From Bacillota bacterium (GTDB taxonomy: Bacteria; Bacillota; Bacilli; Desulfuribacillales; Desulfuribacillaceae), in the NCBI GenBank assembly GCA_023388635.1, contig JAEWFW010000019.1, positions 1-64,000 on the forward strand: a DNA stretch of 64,000 bases, read 5' to 3'. Position numbers and translations under genes: made by a program. The notes beneath the pieces were generated by a model. It was not told where the DNA came from. It saw only the letters and a list, made by a program, of their open reading frames with translations, and did no database searches. Positions 7,964 to 16,374 of this stretch are shown one piece after another (positions within the stretch are counted from its first letter, which is position 1; each line of letters opens with the position of its first letter).

Positions 7964-8514
7964 AAACATATTGGCACGATCAGCCTTATATGTATGACGG
8001 TACACAGCTATCGTCACTGTTTGCCTACCGCACATTTTCCGTTCAGGGTGACAGTGTAGTAGGTTTTCGCGGTAAATGCCATGTGACGATTGATGAAATG
8101 GTCGATTTGGCTGATGTGAAAGAACAGGCGCATATATACAGTACCGATATGGTACATTTTATAATTGAACGCTTTGTGCTTGACCTAGAGAAGGCTATCT
8201 ATGCACAGCGTCTATTCGTTACGATTGTCAAAGAAGTATTAGAATCACAAATAGATCAAGTCATCGTCAGAAGCGGTGATGATTTATATATTGACGGAAA
8301 GAAATTGTCAGTATCGATTGCGACATTGAGTCCGGTCAGTTCGATGATTCATTTTGGCATCAATGTCTCTAGTTACGATACGCCGTTGCCGACATTGGGA
8401 TTGGATGATCTGGGTGTTAATCCAAGTAAGTTCGCTTTTGAAGTCATGCAACGTTTTGCCGGTGAATGTGAAAGTATGTATATGGCACGCTGCAAAGTCC
8501 GCGGAGTGTTGTAG
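7960..8514 (+). CDS. DUF366 family protein in queuosine operon
   Basis: 184 residues starting in a 4-base overlap with queC. The segments YDGTQLSSLFAYRTF, GFRGKCHVTIDEMVDL, MVHFIIERF, RLFVTIVKE, RSGDDLYIDGKKLSVSIAT and SMIHFGINV match my recollection of Pfam DUF366. The biochemical role of that family is not established to my knowledge. Position between queC and queE suggests a step or partner in 7-deazaguanine metabolism (inference). No queF is visible in this window, so one possibility is a role after preQ0. No signal peptide or membrane helix is present. Confidence 0.75.
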   Translation: MKTYWHDQPYMYDGTQLSSLFAYRTFSVQGDSVVGFRGKCHVTIDEMVDLADVKEQAHIYSTDMVHFIIERFVLDLEKAIYAQRLFVTIVKEVLESQIDQVIVRSGDDLYIDGKKLSVSIATLSPVSSMIHFGINVSSYDTPLPTLGLDDLGVNPSKFAFEVMQRFAGECESMYMARCKVRGVL

Positions 8515-8527
8515 GAGGCTTAACGAA

Positions 8528-9259
8528 ATGGCAAATATAGTAGAAGTGTTTTCCGGAATTCAAGGAGAAGGGACGATCGTCGGCTTTCGGCAGATTTTCG
8601 TGCGATTCGCCCAATGCCAGTTGCGCTGTAACTTTTGTGATACTGATTTTCAAGATTGTGTGCATGCTTCGATCGAGACAATTCCCGGCAAACGCGTTTT
8701 TGAGTCCTGGGAAAATCCGATTGCTGCGGAGCGGCTTGTGGAACATATTCGCCACATGAACGCTCTGCTGCGACATCATTCTGTAAGTATTACCGGTGGA
8801 GAGCCATTGCTTCATCATACATATTTAACCAATGTATTGCCACTCCTGCAAGCGCAAGGGATTCCTGTTTATTTGGAGACAAATGGATTGCTGCACGAGG
8901 AATTAGCAGAAATCATTGATTGGATCGATATGGTTGGCATGGATATCAAATTGGCAAGCACGACGGGGCAGGCTACAGATTGGCAAGCACACGAACAGTT
9001 CTTGCAGATTGCCTGTACTAAGCAAGTGGCTGTCAAAGTTATCGTCGGTGACCAGACAACCGAGCATGAAATAGAACAAGCAGCACAGCTTATCAGCCAA
9101 GCGGCGAAAGCGGCGTTGATCATCCAGCCGGTGACGCCAGCTCATAATGTACTCCCACCTTCTCCCGACCAATTGATTCGTTTCATGGACATCGCTTTAG
9201 GAATTATGACAAATGTCAGGGTAATTCCTCAGACACATGTGATGCTGAATCAGCTCTAA
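8528..9259 (+). CDS. queE: 7-carboxy-7-deazaguanine synthase QueE (radical SAM)
   Basis: 243 residues from ATG at 8528, with AGGAGGC directly after the previous stop. A longer frame reaching back into the previous gene is not used. QueE converts 6-carboxytetrahydropterin to 7-carboxy-7-deazaguanine. Its [4Fe-4S] cluster binds Cys30, Cys34 and Cys37 (CQLRCNFCDT, a CX3CX2C motif). FSGIQGEG at the N-terminus and SITGGEPLL are family signatures. It is the last gene of the operon and acts between QueD and QueC in the pathway. Confidence 0.93.
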   Translation: MANIVEVFSGIQGEGTIVGFRQIFVRFAQCQLRCNFCDTDFQDCVHASIETIPGKRVFESWENPIAAERLVEHIRHMNALLRHHSVSITGGEPLLHHTYLTNVLPLLQAQGIPVYLETNGLLHEELAEIIDWIDMVGMDIKLASTTGQATDWQAHEQFLQIACTKQVAVKVIVGDQTTEHEIEQAAQLISQAAKAALIIQPVTPAHNVLPPSPDQLIRFMDIALGIMTNVRVIPQTHVMLNQL

Positions 9260-9493
9260 CATTATACATTAGCGGTTGATTCAGCACGAAAAATGATCAG
9301 GAAAACAAGCAAAAAACCCTAAACGTGCTAAACAGCATGAAAAAAGACGTTTCAAAATACATAGTAAACTCTTATAAACTATAGTGTGTTTATTAATGAA
9401 AGGTGAGGATACTCACTTAGTAAAGAAGGATTTTGATTGTTTATGCCGAATGGGAATAAAGAGAAAATTTTGAATTACGGGTAGGTGAAGGTT

Positions 9494-10057
9494 GTGCAAA
9501 CATCAGTAGAAGTACAGCTTCAAGGAGGAAAAAAAGCGGAGGAAACTGCTCCAACTGTAAAACGCAAGGCTCCCGGTTACCCAGTTTTTAAATTGCTGGT
9601 CGCATTTATTTTACTTGCAGTTGCCATAGGAGTCGTCGGCTTATACGGAGAGAGGATTGTTACGCTACTGACGACCGACGCAGTGTATACGTCAAACGAT
9701 GTAGAAGTAATTCAGCAAGAGACGCAGCGAATTAGTGTTGCTGTTCGGGAACAACGTGAATCTATTTATAGTCTGGAAACGCGCTTTTCCGACCAAAGAA
9801 ATGCTAATGAGCAACGATTTACGGAGTTAGAGCAGAAAGTTGAGAAGTTGGAGTCAGAGTTAGCGCAAGTGCAGAAACAGACAGAGGTAAAAACCCACAA
9901 AGTGTTGCGGGGAGAAACTATGTGGAGTATCAGCATGAAGCATTACGGAAGTGGAATCTACGTGAACCAACTGGCTACATATAATAAAATTCCTAACCCT
10001 CGACATATCGTGACAGGAACAACGATTCAAGTTCCGCCGGTTAACGCTTTGAAATAA
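9494..10057 (+). CDS. Membrane-anchored coiled-coil protein with C-terminal LysM domain
   Basis: 187 residues from GTG at 9494, with AGGTGAAGG just upstream; GTG at 9485 would place that site inside the gene. The order is a short basic cytoplasmic tail, one membrane helix (residues about 31-52), a coiled coil (about 72-132), and a LysM peptidoglycan-binding domain (HKVLRGETMWSISMKHYGS to TTIQVPP). It probably sits in the membrane with LysM facing the wall. The layout resembles YneA-type division inhibitors and other LysM envelope proteins, but the coiled coil makes YneA identity unlikely. It is a single gene. Confidence 0.8.
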   Translation: MQTSVEVQLQGGKKAEETAPTVKRKAPGYPVFKLLVAFILLAVAIGVVGLYGERIVTLLTTDAVYTSNDVEVIQQETQRISVAVREQRESIYSLETRFSDQRNANEQRFTELEQKVEKLESELAQVQKQTEVKTHKVLRGETMWSISMKHYGSGIYVNQLATYNKIPNPRHIVTGTTIQVPPVNALK

Positions 10058-10108
10058 GTGGTTGAAATAGATAATCAAGAAACAGTAATAAAAAAGGCTA
10101 GTTGCGTA

Positions 10109-10804
10109 TCAAGGAAATAGTAATTTGGGTTTAAATTGCAAATAATCACTCGCAATTAAATGGAACTCCATATCCCAATGGGTTCCTTCTATTTTTATTT
10201 CGTGTCCATAGCTATGCAGGTGACCATAGAACACTTTTTTTACTTGGTATTCCGCAAGCAATGCAATAATTTCATTTTTTTCATGCTTATCATTTACCGG
10301 CATATAGTGGGTCATCGCCCAAAGTTCGCGTGGATTTTGTTTCGCCGCATGCGCCAGAGACAGCGCCAGTCTATGTACTTCGCGTTCGTATATTTTTTTG
10401 TCGTGTGCCGTGAATTCCCTATCATTTGGACAGATCCATCCGCGTGTGCCCGCAAGCACAATGCCTTCTTCAAGGGCGACACTGTCATTTTGCATGGCAT
10501 AGGCATTATGACTGAGGAGTTCTCTGACTTTGCTGAGCGAAGTCCACCAATAGTCATGGTTACCGCGCAAGTATATTTTTCTTCCCGGCAGTTGATTGAG
10601 AAAATCTAAGTCGGGTGCAAACTCTTCCAGTGTCATTGCCCAGGAAATGTCGCCTGGTATTAACACTGTGTCGCGATCAGTCACTGTTTCCAGCCAATGG
10701 GTGCGAATTTTATCGTGATAGTTGATCCATGGTCCACCGAAAACATCCATCGGCTTGTCAGTACCAGTTGAAAGATGCAAGTCGCTTATTCCGTAAATTG
10801 CCAA
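10109..10804 (-). CDS. Calcineurin-like metallophosphoesterase
   Basis: 231 residues from TTG at 10804, with GAGGTGA 6 bases upstream. All metal-binding blocks are present: SDLHLS, PGDISWAM, LRGNHDYWW, MTHYMP and YGHLHSYG. The size and the GTRGWICPND segment fit the cytosolic COG1768-type phosphohydrolases of Bacillota. The natural substrate is unknown. The gene is convergent with the LysM gene and divergent from the dehydrogenase gene. Confidence 0.85.
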   Translation of the reverse strand: MAIYGISDLHLSTGTDKPMDVFGGPWINYHDKIRTHWLETVTDRDTVLIPGDISWAMTLEEFAPDLDFLNQLPGRKIYLRGNHDYWWTSLSKVRELLSHNAYAMQNDSVALEEGIVLAGTRGWICPNDREFTAHDKKIYEREVHRLALSLAHAAKQNPRELWAMTHYMPVNDKHEKNEIIALLAEYQVKKVFYGHLHSYGHEIKIEGTHWDMEFHLIASDYLQFKPKLLFP

Positions 10805-10891
10805 TATGATTCACCTCATTCTATTTGTCTATTATAGCAAGCAATGTCAAAAAAATAAAATGAATTGTATGAAATAACTGGGGGTATTTAA

Positions 10892-11845
10892 ATGAAAAAG
10901 ATTTATATTACGCGGAAATTGCCGGAAGCAGTGTTGGAAGATATACGTGAGGAATACGAAGTTGCCATGTGGGAAGAGGAAGAAATCCCTGTACCGAGAG
11001 AGGAGTTGCTGGAGCAAGCGAAGACCGCGGATGCACTTTTGACGATGCTGACGGATCGAATTGATCAGGAATTACTGGATACGGCTCCGCGTTTGAAAAT
11101 TGTCAGCAATCTTGCTGTCGGTTATGACAATATTGATGTGCAAGCATGCCGGAGAAAAGATGTCGTCATCGCCAATACTCCGGGAGTTTTGACGGAAACG
11201 ACGGCAGACCTGGCATTTGCTTTATTGATGGCAACAGCAAGACGATTGGTCGAGGCGAGCAACAATGTGCGCAACGGTCAATGGAAAAGCTGGTCACCGA
11301 TGCAAATGGCAGGCATGGATATTTACGGGAAGACGATCGGTATTTTCGGCATGGGACGGATTGGTGAAGCAGTCGCACGTCGAGCTAGCGGTTTCGGTAT
11401 GAAGATTCTGTATCATAACCGCAAGCGTAAAGAGTCAGATACTGATTTTGGTGCTACGTGGGCCAGTAAAGAGGATTTGTTGAAATCATCCGATTACGTC
11501 GTCATGTTGACACCATACACGAAAGAAACGCATCATTTTATCGCAATGGACGAATTCCGGCAAATGAAGAAGACGGCTGTTTTTATCAATGTTTCCAGAG
11601 GATTGACAGTCAATGAGGCTGATATGTATCAAGCGCTTAAAGACGGGGAGATATGGGCTGCCGGTTTAGATGTATTTGAAAAGGAGCCGATCGGTCAAGA
11701 CCATCCGCTGCTTACTTTGCCAAACGTCACAGTGCTGCCGCATATTGGCAGTGCTAGTATTGCTACGAGAACGAGAATGTGTGAAATAGCTCTGTTGAGC
11801 ATTGCGGAAGTTTTAGCGGGCAGACGTCCTTTATACGAAGTATAA
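10892..11845 (+). CDS. D-isomer-specific 2-hydroxyacid dehydrogenase
   Basis: 317 residues from ATG at 10892. This NAD(P)-dependent family reduces 2-oxoacids such as glyoxylate, hydroxypyruvate or 2-ketogluconate. The Rossmann motif GIFGMGRIGEAVARR lies near residue 150. The catalytic triad is visible as INVSRG (Arg), EKEPIG (Glu) and LPHIGSAS (His). HNRKRK after the second Rossmann strand suggests NADPH preference (inference). Similarity looks closest to glyoxylate/hydroxypyruvate reductases (GyaR-like), but the substrate cannot be fixed from sequence. Confidence 0.88.
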   Translation: MKKIYITRKLPEAVLEDIREEYEVAMWEEEEIPVPREELLEQAKTADALLTMLTDRIDQELLDTAPRLKIVSNLAVGYDNIDVQACRRKDVVIANTPGVLTETTADLAFALLMATARRLVEASNNVRNGQWKSWSPMQMAGMDIYGKTIGIFGMGRIGEAVARRASGFGMKILYHNRKRKESDTDFGATWASKEDLLKSSDYVVMLTPYTKETHHFIAMDEFRQMKKTAVFINVSRGLTVNEADMYQALKDGEIWAAGLDVFEKEPIGQDHPLLTLPNVTVLPHIGSASIATRTRMCEIALLSIAEVLAGRRPLYEV

Positions 11846-11855
11846 TATTGATTGG

Positions 11856-11883
11856 GAACTCGATTGTATATCGGGTTCTTTTT
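11856..11883 (+). terminator. Intrinsic terminator after dehydrogenase gene
   Basis: A 9-bp stem GAACTCGAT/ATCGGGTTC with one G-T pair is followed by TTTTT. Confidence 0.8.
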
Positions 11884-11907
11884 CGATTAATACAAATATG
11901 CTTTGAA

Positions 11908-11938
11908 TATTGATATCAATAATATTGAATGATATATT
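11908..11938 (+). promoter_or_regulatory. Promoter with overlapping palindrome before DUF2089 gene
   Basis: TTGATA (11910-11915), a 17-base spacer and TATATT (11933-11938) form a strong sigma-A-type promoter. The 14-bp perfect palindrome TATTGATATCAATA (11908-11921) covers the -35 box, a layout expected for a repressor site. Autoregulation by the downstream DUF2089 protein is possible (inference). Confidence 0.6.
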
Positions 11939-11972
11939 AATATTATTAAAAAAATTGAAGGAGACAAAGATT

Positions 11973-12260
11973 ATGGATAGTGTACCGAGTTGGATGGAAA
12001 ATTTCGATCATGCGGATGTGCAATTTGCAAAAAGGTTTATTTTAGCTTCAGGATCGTTGAAAGAAATGGCGGCACAATACAGTGTAACGTACCCCACAGT
12101 ACGTCTGCGGCTGGACCGTTTAATTCAGAAGATTATCGTTAATGAAGAAGGCGTCAATGAACCGTATATTTCGTTGGTCAAGCGTTTAGTAGTCAATGAA
12201 AAGATCGATGTGGATACGGCGAAAATTCTCATAGCAGAATATAAAAAGATGCGTAAGTGA
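11973..12260 (+). CDS. DUF2089 family putative DNA-binding protein
   Basis: 95 residues from ATG at 11973, with GAAGGAGAC 7-8 bases upstream. The core FAKRFILASGSLKEMAAQYSVTYPTVRLRLD, read across residues about 18-48, looks like a helix-turn-helix of the DUF2089 family, in which the YPTVR segment is characteristic. The usual N-terminal zinc ribbon of longer DUF2089 proteins is absent, so this is the short form. It may be a small transcription regulator. The palindrome over its own promoter fits autoregulation. Confidence 0.75.
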   Translation: MDSVPSWMENFDHADVQFAKRFILASGSLKEMAAQYSVTYPTVRLRLDRLIQKIIVNEEGVNEPYISLVKRLVVNEKIDVDTAKILIAEYKKMRK

Positions 12261-12306
12261 AAAAAGGCGATTTTAATAGATTAGGATAGTTTGGAGGAAG
12301 TGAAAA

Positions 12307-12795
12307 GTGTCGATTGAAAGAGTTAAACAATATTTTGCTCAATACGGCTTGACAGATAAAATCCTAGAATTTGACGTTTCCAGTGCGACTGTCGAGTTAG
12401 CGGCAAGGGCTTTAAACTGTGAGGGTGAGAGGATCGCAAAGACTCTTGCTCTTAACGTCAGTGATACGGCTATACTTATTGTCGCTGCAGGTGATGCGAA
12501 AATTGATAATGCCAAATACAAGAGTAGATTTTCTGTCAAAGCAAAGATGTTAACACCAGAGGAGTTAATCGAGAAAGTCGGTCACGCGGTTGGAGGAGTT
12601 TGCCCGTTTGGGATAAATGATCGTGTTGACGTATATCTTGATGAGTCGTTAAAAAGATTTACAACTGTTTTCCCCGCATGCGGTAGTAGTAACAGTGCGA
12701 TTGAGCTAACTATTCCAGAGCTCGAGCAGTACAGTAATTACAAAGAATGGGTAGATGTATGTAAAGGCTGGCAACCGCATACATGCGAAGATTAA
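12307..12795 (+). CDS. YbaK/EbsC-type aminoacyl-tRNA deacylase-like protein
   Basis: 162 residues from GTG at 12307, with TTGGAGGAAG upstream. The YbaK fold is recognisable from EGERIAKTLAL, ILIVAAGDAKIDNAKYK, the long helix ending EELIEKVGHAVGGVCPFGI, and VFPACGSSNSAIELT. Members hydrolyse mischarged aminoacyl-tRNA such as Cys-tRNA(Pro), but many free-standing copies are untested. The Lys in KTLAL and the GGVCPFG loop are the usual active-site features. Confidence 0.85.
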   Translation: MSIERVKQYFAQYGLTDKILEFDVSSATVELAARALNCEGERIAKTLALNVSDTAILIVAAGDAKIDNAKYKSRFSVKAKMLTPEELIEKVGHAVGGVCPFGINDRVDVYLDESLKRFTTVFPACGSSNSAIELTIPELEQYSNYKEWVDVCKGWQPHTCED

Positions 12796-12820
12796 GCGAG
12801 AAACGGGAGGTAGGAATCTA

Positions 12821-14617
12821 GTGAAAGGTAAGTTATTGTTAATTACAGCAATCTGCCTGATACTATGCGCTATGCTATACGCACTGCCGGTATCGGCGTC
12901 AACTGATATCGATCCGGGTTTATATCCTACGTATATTACCGACGAGCAAAATATCAAAACCTTTGGGTATATAAACGGCAGTGGTGCTTTCGTAATTGAT
13001 CCGGTGTATTCTGACGCCGGAGATTTCAACAATTACGGTTTTGCTGTTGTTCAGAATCATAACGGACAGCACGGTGTTATCGACAAAAACGGCCGGCTGA
13101 TCGTGCCCTTTGAACCGGGATATCACCTGATCCCTGAAATTAGATTTCATGAAAATAGAATCGCGGCGATGCGCTATGAACACGAAGGGGAAGGCTTGCC
13201 AAGCAAACGCTATGTCGATCTGTACGATTTTGAAGGCAATCTGCTTTACTCATTTTTAAATGGTTTCGAATACTCTGAGGGTTTAATCGCCTTCAGACAG
13301 TATCTTGAAGACCATCAGTATCGATACGGCTATATGAACGAAGCGGGGGAAACTGTGATACCGGCAATATTCAGAGAGGCAGGCGAATTCATCGACGACC
13401 GTGCTGTCGTTCAATTGGAAAACGGTAACATAGCCATTATTGACAGCGTAGGCAACATCATTAAAGAATTTCCAACCGGATATACAGCGAGAATTGCCGG
13501 AGGATGGTACGGGGGACTTGTGCCGATTACGAGTGATTCAAGCGATTCATACTCCGCCACCGGTTATTACTCGATGGAGGACGGCAGCCTGGTACTCGAT
13601 CATCAGTTTTACTATTCCGATGTGTTCCGAGACGGATACGCCGTTACATCGCAACAAACAGGTAACGGTGTAATCGACAAAAATGGCAATTTTGTGATTG
13701 CTCCTCATTATAATTTTATGTTTTATATGGGGGAAGGACGGTATTTTGCAAATACCTATGCCGGAACGCGTTGTCTGCTTGATCTGCAAGGCAACCAATT
13801 GTTGGTGCTTCCCGGACAGCATCCCCACTTCCCAGAATTTAAATACGGATTATCGAGCTACTACGATAGTGAAACAAAGCAGGCTAATGTTTTCAATATA
13901 GACGGGCATGTCGTAGCGTCTTTTGATGCCGACAATGCGGCGATCATTTGTAGTCCTGACTTAGTGAGGGTCGCACGGGGTGGCGATTTCGTCTATATAA
14001 GGCTGAGTGACGGAAGCATTGTCTCGGGAGTTGAACGCATCTATGCCATCGGAGGAGACATACAGATTGAGGTGCGAAAGTACGAAGAGATTGACAGTCC
14101 ATTTATACCGTTTGAGAGCCGACATGTGACGATAGACTATCCTGCCTTGAGTGGCTACCGGGATCAAGCGCTTGAAAGCTATATTAAGAAAAGTCTATAC
14201 GATTTTTTCCTTTTGCAAAACCGTCAATCTAATCATGACCCATATCTGTATCAAAAAGGCGAATATATGTTCCACGTTGAAGGAGGTGTGGGCTCCTTTA
14301 CTAAGCAGAGCGCTTACGGTACTGTAGAAAGTTATACTAATCCTTACCGCATTACACTGAACATTGACCTTGCCACAGGCAGAGCGTACAGCTTTGACGA
14401 TCTGTTTTTGCCAGGCAGTGAATCAGAATTAGAACGACGCATCCAAGTAGCGACTGGTGACCGCATTGGTGCTTATACATTGCCGGTTAACAGCAATACG
14501 GCGTTTGAATTGATGGATAACGGTGTTCGTTTTTACCAGGCACACGACGGTATGAAGGAAAGCGATCCAGGGTTTATCTATTCTGTCGAGTTCTCCTTTT
14601 CGGAGATTGACGATTGA
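12821..14617 (+). CDS. Secreted WG-repeat protein with DUF3298-like C-terminus
   Basis: 598 residues from GTG at 12821, with GGGAGGT 9 bases upstream. An in-frame ATG at 12755 lies inside the previous gene. The first 27 residues are a signal peptide (KGKLLLITAICLILCAMLYA then VSAS). Residues about 40-400 contain several WG-type beta repeats, seen as FGYING, HGVIDKNGRLIVP, YGYMNEAGETVIP and NGVIDKNGNFVIAPHYN. Residues about 440-590 resemble the DUF3298/RsiV-type domain (NIDLATGRAYSFDDLF). WG-repeat proteins are surface or sensory proteins of unclear function. The frame ends exactly where an SLH frame begins, suggesting that one surface-anchored protein has been split. Confidence 0.8.
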   Translation: MKGKLLLITAICLILCAMLYALPVSASTDIDPGLYPTYITDEQNIKTFGYINGSGAFVIDPVYSDAGDFNNYGFAVVQNHNGQHGVIDKNGRLIVPFEPGYHLIPEIRFHENRIAAMRYEHEGEGLPSKRYVDLYDFEGNLLYSFLNGFEYSEGLIAFRQYLEDHQYRYGYMNEAGETVIPAIFREAGEFIDDRAVVQLENGNIAIIDSVGNIIKEFPTGYTARIAGGWYGGLVPITSDSSDSYSATGYYSMEDGSLVLDHQFYYSDVFRDGYAVTSQQTGNGVIDKNGNFVIAPHYNFMFYMGEGRYFANTYAGTRCLLDLQGNQLLVLPGQHPHFPEFKYGLSSYYDSETKQANVFNIDGHVVASFDADNAAIICSPDLVRVARGGDFVYIRLSDGSIVSGVERIYAIGGDIQIEVRKYEEIDSPFIPFESRHVTIDYPALSGYRDQALESYIKKSLYDFFLLQNRQSNHDPYLYQKGEYMFHVEGGVGSFTKQSAYGTVESYTNPYRITLNIDLATGRAYSFDDLFLPGSESELERRIQVATGDRIGAYTLPVNSNTAFELMDNGVRFYQAHDGMKESDPGFIYSVEFSFSEIDD

Positions 14618-15234
14618 TCAATAAAAACGGCGACATGTGGCGCGCCATGACGAAGGGTTCACCGCAAACGGCGAATAGACCGGCTTTGCCATTCCCGGAT
14701 GTGCTTGCACCGCATTGGGCGTACGCGTATACGAAGACGGTTTTCGAGGCAGGTCTAATGTATGGCACTGGTCAGAACTTTTTGCCCGATGGAGTGATCA
14801 CCTATGAGCAGGCGGCTGCAGTATTCGCTCGATTATTGCTGGAAAATACGGGAGCGGAGCGACCGGCACCTAGTGCCAATGAACCATGGTATACGGTTGA
14901 GTTGGAGGCAGCGCGCAGTCTGGGTCTGCTTGCCGGTCTGGATGACGACTTTGCTGTAGGAAAGGCAATTCCTCGTGAAGATGTGATGGTCATGTTAGCC
15001 AATACTTTGAAGGCGCATGGTTTTGCCACTGATCTTCTTCCGACAGAGACGGACGAAATTCTGGCACGGTTTAACGATGCCGATGAACTTAACTGGGCAA
15101 AGCGTGAAGCAGTCGCCATATGTGTCAAAACTGGTTTTATCACCGGCAGCGGCGATAACCTGCTGCCTAAAGGAAATTACACCCGCGCTCAGGCGGCGAA
15201 GATTCTATCGCTGATTTTAGAGATCAACAGCTAA
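14614..15234 (+). CDS. SLH-domain segment in -1 frame; probable anchor of the WG protein
   Basis: 206 residues, opening with TTG at 14614 in a 4-base overlap (TTGA) with the preceding stop. Three S-layer-homology domains are visible: FPDVLAPHWAYAYTKTVFEA with YGTGQNFLPDGVITYEQAA; a weaker second with LGLLAGLDDDFAVGKAIPRE; and a third with GFITGSGDNLLPKGNYTRAQ. SLH domains bind pyruvylated wall polymers outside the cell, yet this frame has no signal peptide. Three readings are possible: coupled reinitiation of a useless cytosolic product, a -1 frameshift joining both parts, or a single-base mutation or assembly error in a once continuous gene. I favour the last. Confidence 0.7.
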   Translation: MINKNGDMWRAMTKGSPQTANRPALPFPDVLAPHWAYAYTKTVFEAGLMYGTGQNFLPDGVITYEQAAAVFARLLLENTGAERPAPSANEPWYTVELEAARSLGLLAGLDDDFAVGKAIPREDVMVMLANTLKAHGFATDLLPTETDEILARFNDADELNWAKREAVAICVKTGFITGSGDNLLPKGNYTRAQAAKILSLILEINS

Positions 15235-15252
15235 TATATATTTATCAAGCAA

Positions 15253-15289
15253 GCAGTCGACTATTCAATAATCGTTCGACTGCTTTTTT
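15253..15289 (+). terminator. Intrinsic terminator after WG/SLH locus
   Basis: A perfect 8-bp stem GCAGTCGA/TCGACTGC (15253-15260 with 15276-15283) is followed by TTTTTT. Confidence 0.88.
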
Positions 15290-15429
15290 GTGCCCTGCAA
15301 TGGTATAATAATTGATAGAACTATAATATGACATACTGCTGTCAGTGATTGCGAGTTATATTATTAAAAGACTTATAAAACCTATTATATTATCAATACG
15401 CTTATGATACTTACCGATGGGGTGATGAT

Positions 15430-16374
15430 ATGCAAATTAGCCGTCTTTTCGAAATCGTTTATATGTTGTTGCACAAAAAGCACGTAACAGCTAAAGAACT
15501 GAGCAAGCATTTCGAAGTGTCACAGCGCACAATCTATAGAGATATTGAGCATTTGTGTCAGGCGGGAATTCCGTTATATACGAGCAAAGGAAGGGGCGGA
15601 GGAATCGGAATTTTGCCCGAGTTCGTTCTTAATAAAACGCTGTTTACAGATGATGAGAAGATTGAGGTACTGTCCGCACTACAGAGCCTTAATGCGGTGA
15701 ATAGCAGTGAAGCAAATGGTGTGCTGGCGAAATTCAGTGCATTGTTTGGACAGGCAGATAATCAAAATTGGATTGAAATTGATTTTTCCGGCTGGGGAAA
15801 AGGTTCAGGAAATAAGGACACGTGGTATATCATCAAAGAGGCAATTATCAAACGCCAATTAATTGGGTTCAATTATTCCAGCGTCAAAGGTGAGAGTACG
15901 ACGAGAGTCGTCGAACCGTTGAAATTAGTTTTTAAAGGTCAGGCATGGTATCTGTATGCGTATTGCAGACAAAAACAAGATATGCGTTTTTTCAAAATTT
16001 CGCGTTTAAAAGGAGTCACAGTGTATCAAGAACGGTTTACGAGGGTAGCTCCGGAGCGCATATTTGCCGAACATGACACGTCCTCTTTTACCAGAACGAA
16101 TATACGGCTGGTATTGGCGATAGATAAGGCGATGGCATTTCGCGTATATGACGAGTTTGAAGATTACAGCGTGACAGATACAGGGGACTTTTTGGTGAAT
16201 TGTTGTGTGCCACATGAGGAGTGGCTCTATGGCTATTTGTTGACGTTCGGCAGTCGTTTGCAGATTTTGCAGCCGCAAGAAGTCAGGCAAGAATTCCAGC
16301 GGCGTCTGCGCAAGACGTTGGAGCTATATGAGCAATCAATCGAAGGAGATGAAAAAGGTGAAGCTCGATTATAA
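15430..16374 (+). CDS. HTH-WYL transcriptional regulator
   Basis: 314 residues from ATG at 15430, with GGGGTGATG upstream. The N-terminal winged helix (MQISRLFEIVYMLLHK through VSQRTIYRDIEHLCQAG) is of the DeoR/HTH_11 type. Residues about 135-210 form a WYL domain (IGFNYSSVKGES, VEPLKLVFKGQAWYLYAYC, RFFKISRLKGV), followed by the C-terminal WCX extension. Such proteins are ligand-responsive regulators; the ligand here is unknown. The 3' end overlaps the GyrI-like gene, so both are one operon. The downstream small-molecule-binding protein may share its signal (inference). Confidence 0.88.
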   Translation: MQISRLFEIVYMLLHKKHVTAKELSKHFEVSQRTIYRDIEHLCQAGIPLYTSKGRGGGIGILPEFVLNKTLFTDDEKIEVLSALQSLNAVNSSEANGVLAKFSALFGQADNQNWIEIDFSGWGKGSGNKDTWYIIKEAIIKRQLIGFNYSSVKGESTTRVVEPLKLVFKGQAWYLYAYCRQKQDMRFFKISRLKGVTVYQERFTRVAPERIFAEHDTSSFTRTNIRLVLAIDKAMAFRVYDEFEDYSVTDTGDFLVNCCVPHEEWLYGYLLTFGSRLQILQPQEVRQEFQRRLRKTLELYEQSIEGDEKGEARL

